Made by a program: the position numbers and the translations under genes. Under the pieces are notes generated by a model, which made no database searches, had not been told where the DNA came from, and saw only the letters and a list, made by a program, of their open reading frames with translations. A stretch of 42,462 bases of DNA, from assembly GCA_013373595.1 (NCBI GenBank), contig JABXHO010000147.1, positions 1-42,462 on the forward strand, read 5' to 3'. Positions 1 through 8,171 of the stretch are shown here, piece after piece. The DNA comes from Flavobacteriales bacterium. Its GTDB lineage: Bacteria; Bacteroidota; Bacteroidia; Flavobacteriales_D; Crocinitomicaceae. Numbering within the stretch: position 1 is the first letter of the stretch; each line of letters starts with the position of its first letter.

Positions 1-1
1 A

Positions 2-448
2 GCTGATCTATTATCGCAAAATTTAGATAAAGAATACGATAAATCATCATTAACGACTATTTGTCGCTTGATGAAGGAGCGCGCCACTTTCATCGAAGAC
101 ATTCGTACAGAAGGCTCTTTCCTTTTTGAAGCGCCTACCGAATACGACGCGAAAACTACCCGTAAGAAATGGAAAGGTCAAGCGGCCGAATTGATGACAG
201 AATGGAAATCTGAGCTCTCCTCAATTGAGACATTTGATGCTCCTACCATCGAGGCGTCATTTAAGGCATTTATTACTTCCAAAGAATTAGGAATTGGCGC
301 TGTTCTTCCACTTTTCCGCCTACTTGTAACAGGAAAAGGAATGGGTCCAAGTATGTTTGAAATAGCTGAATTTCTAGGAAAAGAAGCATGTGTTTCACGT
401 ATCGATGCTGGTTTGGAAGCAATGAAAACACTCGCATCAAACGATTAA
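2..448 (+). CDS. gltX: Glutamate--tRNA ligase, C-terminal part (5' end outside window)
   Basis: The reading frame is open from base 2 and ends at TAA 446-448, so only the last ~148 residues are present. They resemble the C-terminal anticodon-binding helical domain of class I glutamyl-tRNA synthetase: the end of this enzyme characteristically reads like GIGAVLPLFRLLVTG, followed by an EIAEFLGKE segment and a closing helix with an arginine (SRID). The catalytic HIGH and KMSKS motifs would lie upstream of the window. The enzyme charges tRNA-Glu with glutamate in the cytoplasm. folB starts two bases after its stop, so the two are probably co-transcribed. The call rests on the C-terminal domain only. 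Confidence 0.88.
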   Translation, partial: ADLLSQNLDKEYDKSSLTTICRLMKERATFIEDIRTEGSFLFEAPTEYDAKTTRKKWKGQAAELMTEWKSELSSIETFDAPTIEASFKAFITSKELGIGAVLPLFRLLVTGKGMGPSMFEIAEFLGKEACVSRIDAGLEAMKTLASND

Positions 449-449
449 T

Positions 450-803
450 ATGCGTCACACCATTGAAGTTAACGGAATAAAATCTTTTGCACACCATGGT
501 TGTTTACCAGAGGAAACGGCCATTGGTGGGCATTATCTGATCGATGTTCAGATGGAGACGAACTTCTCTGTGGCAGCTATTGACGACGATCTATCCAAGA
601 CAATTGATTACGTTGCAGTTAATAAAATTGTGGAAGAAGAGATGGATATTCCGTCTAAACTTATTGAGCATGTTGGCCAGCGTATTGTAAATCGCTTAAA
701 ATCTGAATTAAACGGTATTGACTTCGTACGTGTGAAAGTTACGAAGCTGTCTCCTCCTATCAATGGGGACGTAAATAACGTTGCAATTATTATCGAGGAG
801 TAG
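450..803 (+). CDS. folB: Dihydroneopterin aldolase
   Basis: A complete 117-residue protein of the usual FolB length. It catalyses the retro-aldol cleavage of 7,8-dihydroneopterin to 6-hydroxymethyl-dihydropterin in folate synthesis. The family signature is clear: FAHHGCLPEE near the N-terminus with the pterin-binding Glu22, an IDYVAV strand with Tyr54, and the late VTKLSPPINGD segment with the catalytic Lys99; these match the well-known positions of the Staphylococcus enzyme. The ATG at 450 overlaps nothing and sits one base after the gltX stop, indicating an operon. tRNA-Cys follows 40 bases downstream with its own promoter-like element. Confidence 0.93.
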   Translation: MRHTIEVNGIKSFAHHGCLPEETAIGGHYLIDVQMETNFSVAAIDDDLSKTIDYVAVNKIVEEEMDIPSKLIEHVGQRIVNRLKSELNGIDFVRVKVTKLSPPINGDVNNVAIIIEE

Positions 804-824
804 CGCTAGGAATCAAATTTTTCT

Positions 825-832
825 TACATTTG
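825..832 (+). promoter_or_regulatory. Bacteroidota -7 element upstream of tRNA-Cys
   Basis: TACATTTG matches the Bacteroidota -7 consensus TAnnTTTG. It ends 12 bases before the first base of tRNA-Cys, a fitting distance for a transcription start just ahead of the mature tRNA. No convincing -33 TTG element was found. Confidence 0.6.
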
Positions 833-843
833 CGCTCCCATCT

Positions 844-914
844 GGTTCCGTGGCCGAGTGGTTAGGCAGCGGTCTGCAAAACCGTCTACAGCGGTTCGAA
901 TCCGCTCGGAACCT
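844..914 (+). tRNA. tRNA-Cys: tRNA-Cys (anticodon GCA)
   Basis: A 71-base cloverleaf with acceptor stem GGTTCCG (844-850) pairing with CGGAACC (907-913). The anticodon loop CTGCAAA contains GCA for cysteine, and the T arm carries the canonical GGTTCGAATCC. The discriminator base is T914, as expected for a cysteine tRNA. The 3' CCA is not encoded. It lies between folB and a rho-independent terminator. Confidence 0.96.
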
Positions 915-915
915 C

Positions 916-946
916 AAAACCCTTGTCAAATTGATGAGGGTTTTTT
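916..946 (+). terminator. Rho-independent terminator after tRNA-Cys
   Basis: AAAACCC (916-922) can pair with GGGTTTT (938-944) across a 15-base loop, followed directly by more T residues. The position two bases after the tRNA suggests that it ends the tRNA transcript. It may also act for the minus-strand operon arriving from the right. Confidence 0.75.
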
Positions 947-980
947 CTTTTCCTTAATTATTCTTCTACTTCGTAACCAA

Positions 981-1388
981 TTATTTACGGTCTCCGAAAT
1001 ACCGCTCCATGAGGTCCTTCACTTTATTCTCGTTCAAAGGTTTATCCAGATAATCGGCGAGCAAATCATAGTCTTTCGCCTTGTCAAGATCCTCCTTTGC
1101 CAAAGACGTTGTTAGCATGCAAACTACCACAGATGATTTCACCTCTTCGTCTAGTTTATTATAGCGATCTAAAAACTCGAATCCATTCATGATGGGCATG
1201 TTGATATCTAACAAAATCATGTCAGGCGTACATCCCTTTTTAAATAGTTCATCGACCTTTTCCAGTGCAATTTGCCCATTTGCGGCTTCATGAATGTTTT
1301 CGAAATATCCGAGCTTACCTATCAAATGACGATTAAAAAAATTCGTTGTTGGATCGTCGTCGACAAGTAGGAGATGTTTCAGTTTCAT
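981..1388 (-). CDS. Single-domain response regulator (CheY-like)
   Basis: A 135-residue protein that is only a receiver domain. The acidic pocket is Asp10-Asp12, the phospho-acceptor is Asp61 in LLDINMP, the switch residue is Thr93/Thr94 in LTTS, and the conserved lysine is Lys116 in DKPL. No DNA-binding or enzymatic output domain is attached, so it must act by protein contact or as a phosphate relay. Its ATG overlaps the stop of the upstream histidine kinase by four bases (ATGA), so translation is coupled and the kinase is almost certainly its partner. It is the last gene of the receptor-kinase-regulator operon. Confidence 0.9.
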   Translation of the reverse strand: MKLKHLLLVDDDPTTNFFNRHLIGKLGYFENIHEAANGQIALEKVDELFKKGCTPDMILLDINMPIMNGFEFLDRYNKLDEEVKSSVVVCMLTTSLAKEDLDKAKDYDLLADYLDKPLNENKVKDLMERYFGDRK

Positions 1389-3199
1389 GATAAGCTGTTC
1401 TTTGCAGGTAAAGTTATCAAATATCTCAAACCTTTGTCTGGTTCGCTCTCCAAACTTATCGATCCATTATTCTTATCTATCAGTCTTTTAATAATATACA
1501 TTCCGACCCCTGTCCCCGAAATGGATTGATCAGAAGTGAAACGCTGAAACATTGAAAAGAGTTTTCCCTCGAACTTTTTTAGGTCGATTCCTTGGCCATT
1601 GTCTTTGTAATCGAGAACGGTAACACCTTCTCTATTCCTTGTAGATAACACGATTTCCAGTGGACGATTCTTGGATCTGTACTTTATGCTATTGGTCAAC
1701 AAATTTTGAAATACACTCGATAATTCAGCCGAAGATGAATACGTGCCACTATCCTGGAAAGACGTCTTCACGATAGCACCTATTTCCTTTAGCTCCCGCT
1801 CATATTCCTTCAGAATTGTATTAAATACTTCCTGAATATTCACCTTTTCCCGCTCTTCTTCTACTTTTTCAATTCTGCTCAACTCCAAGAGGTCCGTAAT
1901 GGTCAAATCCAGCCTGTTTGACGATAGTTCGAGGTTCTCAATAATCTTCGTGGTGAGCGTGTTGTTTTCTTGCTCTTCTGTGTTCTCTTTGAGCATCGAC
2001 ACCATGTTCTTTACATTGATCACCGGTGCTTTTAGATCATGTGAAACGCGATAAACAAAACTATCCAAGCTTTCATTTAAGGCCATTAACTTCTTGTTTT
2101 GAATACGAACCTCCGCCTCACTACGTTTCTTGCGTTTGTACTGTCGCCATGCAAGTATAATAAGCGCCAAAATGATCACAATGATTATCGAAAAGACATA
2201 AATCAACAGGCCTTGTGAACGCAATCGCCCCAATTGATTGTCGAGTTCCTTTTCTTGATTATTGATAGCCTGCACCTGACTTAAAATACGCTGTTCTTGC
2301 TCCAACGCTTTGTGTTTTTGGCGCATCAATAAACGCTTTCTGTATTCAATCGTATCTTCTTGCTGGTTGAGCGTATTGGTTAAGCGCGTAGTTTCCTCGC
2401 TCTTCTCCCCTACTTGTCGCTTTAGACGTGCTAATTCGCGCTGCTGAACGTTAATTTCTTCTAACTTATTCTCAAGTTCCTCTTTTCGAATCCTGATCTC
2501 CTCCAGTTGCTCAACCAAACTCCGCTGTTGAAGTCTAATTTGCTCGCGCTGCGCATCCAATTGCAGCTGCTGATGTTCGATTTCACGATTCAGTTCTTTG
2601 AGTTCATTGGTTTGCTCCTCGATTACTTCTTGCTCCAACTCAAGTTTCTCAAAGATCTCTTCCCAGTCTTTTTGCTGTTGAATAGAAAAGGTTAGCAGTT
2701 GTGGTGACACCAACAGACCAGCATTATTGATGTTCTTAACGTTTACATCGAAATGGAATTCGTTCTCAAACTCCATAAAGTTGATCATTGACACCCGAAA
2801 CGGATAGTTTTCACTTACCAGCAACACTTCTTCCATTGTAAGTTGTGGCAAAATATCCTCCATTTTCAGCTTATCCCGCTTGTGGATATAGACAATTTCT
2901 AGGTCCTTTATCTCGGAAACATTCGTGATCTTAACAACCCGTACAGGCAAATTCTTGATTCTCTTTTTCGCTGCAACTTTCTTGAATTCTTCAATAAGCG
3001 ACTCTTGATCTTTACCAAAAACACCGATCCGAAAAGCCGTATTGTTGTCTAAATGGGACCATGTGATGTAATCTGTGATATTGTAGATGTAATTAACGCG
3101 CTGTTTGTTTCTGATACTTTTATTCGTTTCCAACCCGCTCTGAGAAAAGCTGAGTTGTATACTCAAGAAGAGAAACGCTATTAACTGTAGTGATCGCAT
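1385..3199 (-). CDS. Sensor histidine kinase with periplasmic YfiR-like (DUF4154) domain and long coiled coil
   Basis: 604 residues. In order: signal peptide (1-20); a YfiR/DUF4154-like domain (~30-172), recognised from the FRIGVFGKD strand, the EIVYIHK strand and the NINNAGLLVSPQLL end; an almost unbroken heptad coiled coil (~180-330); one membrane helix (~331-352, IYVFSIIIVIILALIIL); a HisKA domain with His387 in VSHDLKAP; and HATPase_c with LLTNSIKY (N box), DNGQGID (G1) and GTGVGMYII (G2). YfiR domains are periplasmic ligand or redox sensors elsewhere. The stop of the TonB receptor lies four bases upstream and the start of the response regulator overlaps its end, so all three are one operon. 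The coil would place the sensor far from the inner membrane. Confidence 0.88.
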   Translation of the reverse strand: MRSLQLIAFLFLSIQLSFSQSGLETNKSIRNKQRVNYIYNITDYITWSHLDNNTAFRIGVFGKDQESLIEEFKKVAAKKRIKNLPVRVVKITNVSEIKDLEIVYIHKRDKLKMEDILPQLTMEEVLLVSENYPFRVSMINFMEFENEFHFDVNVKNINNAGLLVSPQLLTFSIQQQKDWEEIFEKLELEQEVIEEQTNELKELNREIEHQQLQLDAQREQIRLQQRSLVEQLEEIRIRKEELENKLEEINVQQRELARLKRQVGEKSEETTRLTNTLNQQEDTIEYRKRLLMRQKHKALEQEQRILSQVQAINNQEKELDNQLGRLRSQGLLIYVFSIIIVIILALIILAWRQYKRKKRSEAEVRIQNKKLMALNESLDSFVYRVSHDLKAPVINVKNMVSMLKENTEEQENNTLTTKIIENLELSSNRLDLTITDLLELSRIEKVEEEREKVNIQEVFNTILKEYERELKEIGAIVKTSFQDSGTYSSSAELSSVFQNLLTNSIKYRSKNRPLEIVLSTRNREGVTVLDYKDNGQGIDLKKFEGKLFSMFQRFTSDQSISGTGVGMYIIKRLIDKNNGSISLESEPDKGLRYLITLPAKNSLS

Positions 3200-3203
3200 C
3201 CAA

Positions 3204-5897
3204 CTATAGATTCATCCTCATTCGTACGTAAAAAGCAGCTCCTCTTACCCCGAACTGTTGAACTCTTCGGCTGTATTGAATCGAACCATCATTCGTATTG
3301 GCTGAATGCGTGTGTTTGTCTGGATAGATATTGAAGATATTGGTTCCTCCCACCGATAGATTCAGGTTTTTATTGACACGGAAATTCACATTTACATCCG
3401 TCAACACTTTCGGTTTGAAGGTTTGATCTCTCGACTCCACTTTACCCGTATATTCATTTAAAACCCAGTTTTGTGGATCTCCATCATCTGGATGAATGTA
3501 AGTTACGCTTCCAAAGTACGTGTTTCGAAGTGAGAAATTCCATTTTTTCATGGAATAGTCCATCAATAAGATCGCTTTATTACGCGGTTGTGCTACTTCT
3601 AATCTCGACACCTCTTCCCTATTGAAAAGCGTCTCTGCATTTCCTTGTAGTACTCCTGAAACATTCACACTATCCGACATACTTGTAACTGAGTGGTTGT
3701 ACTTTAAAGAGATACGAATAATTCCTGACTTGATCACAATGTTATACGAAGTTGACACATCGACACCAGCCGTTTCGGTATTTGCGGCATTTGTAAAGAA
3801 TTGAGCCGCTCCGACATTAATAGGATTCAACAACGATTCAAAACCAGTGCTAAACAGTCCAGATAGCACAATTCTATCCTTTATTTTCATGTAATATCCG
3901 TCTGCATTAAAGGTGAAACCACCTTTTGGTTTTAGCGTGAAACCTACACTTGTATTCGTAGAGGTTTCTGCTTTCAAACGTTCAATTCCAAATTGATTTG
4001 CCGCTGCACTTTCATTGTTGAATGTTCCCACTTGGAAGGCTTCATCATTAATAAATTGCGTACTGATGTTATTGAAATAGCGTTGCTGAAGCGAAGGTGC
4101 ACGGAAACTTGTTCCCACAGCTCCACGAATGGAGAGCATATCGCCAATTTTGTATCTGGATGCTACCTTCCAGTTCACATTCGATCCGAAATCGCTGTAG
4201 TTCTCATAACGAATGGCTGTTTCGAGCAATAAATCTTCTAAAATATGCCAGTCGATGTCACCATAAACTGCTGCGTTTGTTCGTCGTTTATCGAGTTCAT
4301 TTTCTGGTTGAAAACCAATAAAACCTTGCGATCCAGCTACTCGAGCCGTACCATCAACTAAGGTATCGCCACCATCTATCCACGATTCCGCATCACCGGC
4401 AACGATGGAATAATTCTCTACACGAAACTCCGATCCAAACGCTAAATCGATGCGCTCCAGGCCCAAAACGGATCCCAATGATTTCGAGAAATCAAGGTTT
4501 GTGATATTCTGTCCATACACGAAGCCTCCTGCATAAAAATCTGTTGGCGATGCAATTCCCATTGACGCGTTGTTGCTATTTCGCACCGAATAGTCGAAAC
4601 TATTATCCCCAAGCGTTGTGCTCAAATCAATCAACCAACCTTGGTTTTTTCCACGCAAACCGAATGTAATTGATCTATCGAGAATATCTGTGTGTATTTC
4701 TGGTGAAAATCCATCAGGGTGTAATTCCAATACGACTTTGTCCTCTTCCTTTGGAAAACGATAAAACGCATGGGCCATACCTTGTCTGTAATTGAACCCT
4801 CCGTTCATATAAACTTCCGCTTTATCCCCTGCATCAATGGCTCCATTCAAGAAAATTCCACCATCAAAAGTCGATGCTCCTCCTACTTCCATCGTTCGTT
4901 TGCCTTCAAAACCCGTTTGGTTGTAGAAATCATTTTGTTGTATCAACTGTTGATCTTGCACAGTATCTAATGTATATACCGTACCCGTGTATTCTCCTGC
5001 TCGATTAATCGATTCTCTGTTTCGAAATTCCGTTGAAAAGTTGAGGTATCCCGATCCACTTCCTACTCCATAATTCACTCCAATTGCGAGTTCGTCACCA
5101 TCTCCTGCAATGGTTGGCTGATAAGCTGTAAGTAATGAAAATGACGTCGTATGATCCTTTAGGATAATGTTGATTACTCCGGCAATAGCATCCGATCCAT
5201 ATTGCGCTCCTGCTCCATCACGCATGATTTCAATGTGATCAATTGCTGTGATCGGAATTGCATCTAAATCAGTGCTTACCGAACCCCTTCCTATCGTCCC
5301 GTTCACATTTACGAGTGAGCTTGAGTGTCTTCTTTTTCCATCGATTAAAACCAAAAACTGGTCGGAGCCTAAACCTCGAACGGTTGATGGAGCAATGTGA
5401 TCTGTACCGTCTGCAATCGTTTGTCTATTACTATTGAAGGAAGGAACTAAATACATCAGCACCTCACTCAAACTCAGATAGCCGCTATTGATGATTTCTT
5501 CACTACTCACCAGTTCCAAGGCAACCGGCGATTCAATTTGTGATTTAGGAGCGAAACGTGAACCTAACTCTACGTCTTCATCCGCAGTGCTTCCCGGAAC
5601 GAGAATGATTTGTAACTCTGGATTGAGGTTATTAAAATCCACTCGTACCCCTAATTCATGGGATTTATACATCAAATAACTGACTTTTAAGGTGTAAAGT
5701 CCTGGTTTAACTTCTAATTGAAAGCTTCCGTTGATATCACAATATGTACTTTGGTTCGTTCCTACTAGTTCCACTTTTGCCCCAGATAACTCCCCAAATT
5801 CATCGGAAACAACACCAGATATTGTTCCATTCTGAGCCCATGCTGAATTCAGCGAAATGATCATAATGGTAAGAGGGAGTAGAAGAATTGCCTTCAT
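3204..5897 (-). CDS. TonB-dependent outer-membrane receptor
   Basis: 897 residues, a normal length. Signal peptide 1-21; a carboxypeptidase-regulatory-like beta domain (~24-105, starting GTISGVVSDEFGELSGAKV); a plug domain (~118-245) with the STVRGLGSDQFLVLIDGKR and RDGAGAQYGSDAIAGVINI signatures; then a beta-barrel with alternating aromatic/polar strands up to the C-terminus, which ends RMRMNL. It would import a scarce ligand (chelate, vitamin or oligomer) using TonB energy; the substrate cannot be named from sequence. It is the first gene of the operon with the YfiR-domain kinase four bases downstream, suggesting that receptor occupancy is sensed by that kinase. A promoter-like element lies ~39 bases upstream. 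Confidence 0.9.
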   Translation of the reverse strand: MKAILLLPLTIMIISLNSAWAQNGTISGVVSDEFGELSGAKVELVGTNQSTYCDINGSFQLEVKPGLYTLKVSYLMYKSHELGVRVDFNNLNPELQIILVPGSTADEDVELGSRFAPKSQIESPVALELVSSEEIINSGYLSLSEVLMYLVPSFNSNRQTIADGTDHIAPSTVRGLGSDQFLVLIDGKRRHSSSLVNVNGTIGRGSVSTDLDAIPITAIDHIEIMRDGAGAQYGSDAIAGVINIILKDHTTSFSLLTAYQPTIAGDGDELAIGVNYGVGSGSGYLNFSTEFRNRESINRAGEYTGTVYTLDTVQDQQLIQQNDFYNQTGFEGKRTMEVGGASTFDGGIFLNGAIDAGDKAEVYMNGGFNYRQGMAHAFYRFPKEEDKVVLELHPDGFSPEIHTDILDRSITFGLRGKNQGWLIDLSTTLGDNSFDYSVRNSNNASMGIASPTDFYAGGFVYGQNITNLDFSKSLGSVLGLERIDLAFGSEFRVENYSIVAGDAESWIDGGDTLVDGTARVAGSQGFIGFQPENELDKRRTNAAVYGDIDWHILEDLLLETAIRYENYSDFGSNVNWKVASRYKIGDMLSIRGAVGTSFRAPSLQQRYFNNISTQFINDEAFQVGTFNNESAAANQFGIERLKAETSTNTSVGFTLKPKGGFTFNADGYYMKIKDRIVLSGLFSTGFESLLNPINVGAAQFFTNAANTETAGVDVSTSYNIVIKSGIIRISLKYNHSVTSMSDSVNVSGVLQGNAETLFNREEVSRLEVAQPRNKAILLMDYSMKKWNFSLRNTYFGSVTYIHPDDGDPQNWVLNEYTGKVESRDQTFKPKVLTDVNVNFRVNKNLNLSVGGTNIFNIYPDKHTHSANTNDGSIQYSRRVQQFGVRGAAFYVRMRMNL

Positions 5898-5935
5898 AAA
5901 AATCTAAGTTGCAATCGTTAAGATATCGAAATTAC

Positions 5936-5943
5936 CAAAAATA
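5936..5943 (-). promoter_or_regulatory. Bacteroidota -7 element upstream of the TonB receptor operon
   Basis: On the minus strand TATTTTTG matches TAnnTTTG and lies 38 bases before the receptor ATG. This suggests that the receptor operon is transcribed on its own and not as a continuation of the small lipoprotein gene upstream. No clear -33 element was found. Confidence 0.45.
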
Positions 5944-5963
5944 GGCTGTTTTCCACGGTGGAT

Positions 5964-6293
5964 TCAGTCCTTTCTAATCAGTGTGTGCTGTTTACCGTTA
6001 CAATTCGTTAATTGAAGTTCTTTTTCTGAATGATTTCCGATCAAATAATTGATTCCTGAAATAATCAGTGTATCTCCCGAAACGCGATACCAATGGGTAA
6101 ACCCTTTCCATTTGACTTCATCCAGTTCAAACTTCCATCTGGTAGACAAGCTATCATCCTGTTGCCAATCTCCCAATAAGGCAGCATGTTGTTCCGTAAT
6201 TGTGCGTTCTTTTTCCTCCTCAGGCTGATTGGTATCCTTGCACGATCCCAGCATCAATCCTAGTCCAAATAACACTATGTAGCACTTCTTCAT
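5964..6293 (-). CDS. Small hypothetical lipoprotein (lipocalin-like)
   Basis: 109 residues with a lipoprotein signal peptide ending in the lipobox LMLGSC, so it is expected to be lipidated at Cys17 and exported. The remainder has an acidic linker followed by GDWQQDDS, WKFELDE and later short beta strands, a pattern seen in small lipocalin-like proteins of Bacteroidota (GxW motif). The function is unknown. It lies on the same strand as, and 66 bases upstream of, the TonB receptor gene, and is divergent from the oxidoreductase operon. Confidence 0.7.
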   Translation of the reverse strand: MKKCYIVLFGLGLMLGSCKDTNQPEEEKERTITEQHAALLGDWQQDDSLSTRWKFELDEVKWKGFTHWYRVSGDTLIISGINYLIGNHSEKELQLTNCNGKQHTLIRKD

Positions 6294-6338
6294 ATTATCT
6301 TCTCAAAAACGCAAATAAATTCACCTTGGTAAAAAGCT

Positions 6339-6346
6339 TATCTTTG
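6339..6346 (+). promoter_or_regulatory. Bacteroidota -7 element of the oxidoreductase operon
   Basis: TATCTTTG fits TAnnTTTG and ends 24 bases before the ATG at 6371. This supports choosing that ATG over in-frame upstream starts, which would fall on the promoter or inside the divergent lipoprotein gene. Confidence 0.6.
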
Positions 6347-6370
6347 CAAAATTACAAGGAAAATCAAAGT

Positions 6371-7366
6371 ATGAGGATATTAGTAACAGGACCCGACGGT
6401 GTATTGGGAAGTAATGTTGTTCGAGAACTACTTACGCGCGATTACGAAGTAAGTGTGATGCTCTTAGACGCTTCGGCTAAAACGCCAACACTAGACGGAC
6501 TGAACATTCATCGTTTTTACGGAAATATCCTCGATCCATCAGCATTGGACGCAGCTTTTGAGCATCATGATGTAGTTATTCATTGTGCGGCTTCTACTTC
6601 TGTTTATCCAGCAAGAGATCCTTTTGTGAATAAAGTGAATATTGAAGGAAGTCAAAATGTGATTGATGCAGCTCTTCGTCATGATATCAAGCGTTTAATT
6701 TACGTTGGAACAGCAAATTCTTTTGGTTATGGCGATGCGGAAAATCCTGGAAAAGAAGGAAATCCTTACGTTTCTGGAAAGTATGGCTTGGATTACATGG
6801 ATTCGAAGCGAAAAGCACAAGAATTGGTGTTGGATGCTGTGAAAAACAAAAACTTGCCTGCGCTCGTTGTTAACCCAACATTTATGATTGGTCCATACGA
6901 TTCGAAACCAAGTTCTGGAGCAATGATTGTAGCTGTTCATCAAGGAAAAGTGCCGGGATACACCAGTGGAGGAAAAAACTACGTAGCCGTAAAAGACGCA
7001 GCAGTTGCAATTGCAAACGCCGTAACTATGGGACGAATTGGTGAAGCCTACATCCTCGGAAATGAAAACCTTCGTTTCAAAGAAGCCTTTGAAATGATTG
7101 CCGAAACAATCGGTGCTAAGAAAATAAAGCGTCAACTTCCTGATTTCATTGTGAAGTTCTACGGAAGTATGTCCTCTTTCTTCGCGAAGCTCTTTAAAAC
7201 AACTCCTGCGGTGACCAAAGAACTTGCGCGCATTTCCTGTGATATCCACTATTATTCACCTGAAAAAGCACGAAAAGAATTAGGATTGCCCTCTACACCT
7301 GTTAAAGAAGCTGTAGCTGAATGCTACGCATGGTTTGTAGAAAATGGGTATTTAGCAAAGAAATAA
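6371..7366 (+). CDS. NAD(P)-dependent epimerase/dehydratase (extended SDR)
   Basis: 331 residues. The N-terminus MRILVTGPDGVLGSNVV is a Rossmann strand with a GxxGxxG dinucleotide loop (Gly7, Gly10, Gly13). It is followed by a GNILD segment, VVIHCAA, the GTANSFGYG strand and the catalytic YMDSK (YxxxK). The C-terminal half resembles dihydroflavonol-reductase/3-beta-HSD-like extended SDRs. It uses NAD(P) to oxidise or reduce an unidentified alcohol or sugar. The frame extends upstream to 6200, but the ATG at 6371 gives the canonical start and lies just after a promoter-like element. One base separates its stop from the next SDR gene, so they form an operon. The substrate is not predictable with confidence. 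Confidence 0.85.
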   Translation: MRILVTGPDGVLGSNVVRELLTRDYEVSVMLLDASAKTPTLDGLNIHRFYGNILDPSALDAAFEHHDVVIHCAASTSVYPARDPFVNKVNIEGSQNVIDAALRHDIKRLIYVGTANSFGYGDAENPGKEGNPYVSGKYGLDYMDSKRKAQELVLDAVKNKNLPALVVNPTFMIGPYDSKPSSGAMIVAVHQGKVPGYTSGGKNYVAVKDAAVAIANAVTMGRIGEAYILGNENLRFKEAFEMIAETIGAKKIKRQLPDFIVKFYGSMSSFFAKLFKTTPAVTKELARISCDIHYYSPEKARKELGLPSTPVKEAVAECYAWFVENGYLAKK

Positions 7367-7367
7367 G

Positions 7368-8171
7368 ATGTTTAAAGATAAAGTTGTCGTTGTTACTGGA
7401 TCGGTTCAAGGAATCGGAAAGCGCACTGCTGAAATGCTTGCTGAAAAAGGAGCGAAAGTAGTTGTGAATTCCAGAACGAAGACGAAAGTAGATGCTACGG
7501 TAGAAGAGTTCTCTCAAAAGGGATTCGATGTGTTAGGATTAACAGGAGATGTGTCTAATTATGATTTCTGTGAGGAATTGAAAACACAAACCGTTGCGAA
7601 GTTCGGACGTATTGATTATCTCATCAATAATGCGGGTTTAGCAGCAAAAGGAAGCATTTCTGACTCGGAAGCGAACGTTTTCGAAAAGATGTATGCTGTC
7701 AATGTGTTGGGAAGTCTCTATCCAACCATGGCACTTCTTCCTGAAATCAAGCAGACAAAAGGAGGAATTTTGTTCATTTCTTCAATGGCAGGAATTATAG
7801 GTTTGCCTAGTTATGCCGCTTATTCTGGAACGAAACGATCCATTGTCAGTTTAGCTGAAAGCATCAAAAATGAATTGGTAGACGATGAAGTATATGTGGG
7901 AGTAAACTATCCTGGATTTACCGAAAATGATGCCCAAAAAGAAATATTATCGCCTTCTGGTGAAGCCAATGTAATGGTGAAACGAGAAGATGTAAAAGTA
8001 GAACCGTTGGATAAAACGGTGAATAAGATTATTCGACAAATCGAAAAACGAAAATTCCGATCGTATTCTTCATATAAAGGACGTGCGTTGCAAACCATGT
8101 ATCGCCTGTTCCCTACTCTATCACTCTCTATTCTGAAGATGAATCGTCGGAAAATAATGGACATGCAGTAA
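7368..8171 (+). CDS. Short-chain dehydrogenase/reductase (classical SDR)
   Basis: 267 residues with the full classical SDR set: VVVVTGSVQGIG cofactor loop, a GDVSNYD acidic strand, NNAG, the FISSMAG serine, and YAAYSGTK with the catalytic Tyr and Lys. The segment after the active site (NYPGFTEND) and the basic C-terminal tail with a hydrophobic stretch resemble SDRs acting on lipid substrates, including 3-ketosphinganine reductase-like proteins, but this is only suggestive. It lies one base after an extended SDR and overlaps by one base the start of a polytopic membrane protein, so the three are translated as a unit. A lipid-modifying pathway is a reasonable but unproven guess. Confidence 0.85.
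   Translation: MFKDKVVVVTGSVQGIGKRTAEMLAEKGAKVVVNSRTKTKVDATVEEFSQKGFDVLGLTGDVSNYDFCEELKTQTVAKFGRIDYLINNAGLAAKGSISDSEANVFEKMYAVNVLGSLYPTMALLPEIKQTKGGILFISSMAGIIGLPSYAAYSGTKRSIVSLAESIKNELVDDEVYVGVNYPGFTENDAQKEILSPSGEANVMVKREDVKVEPLDKTVNKIIRQIEKRKFRSYSSYKGRALQTMYRLFPTLSLSILKMNRRKIMDMQ

Noticed and set aside
6695-7249. Open frame of 184 codons on the minus strand inside the epimerase gene.
   Set aside because: It lies wholly inside a gene with strong family motifs and has no recognisable domain.
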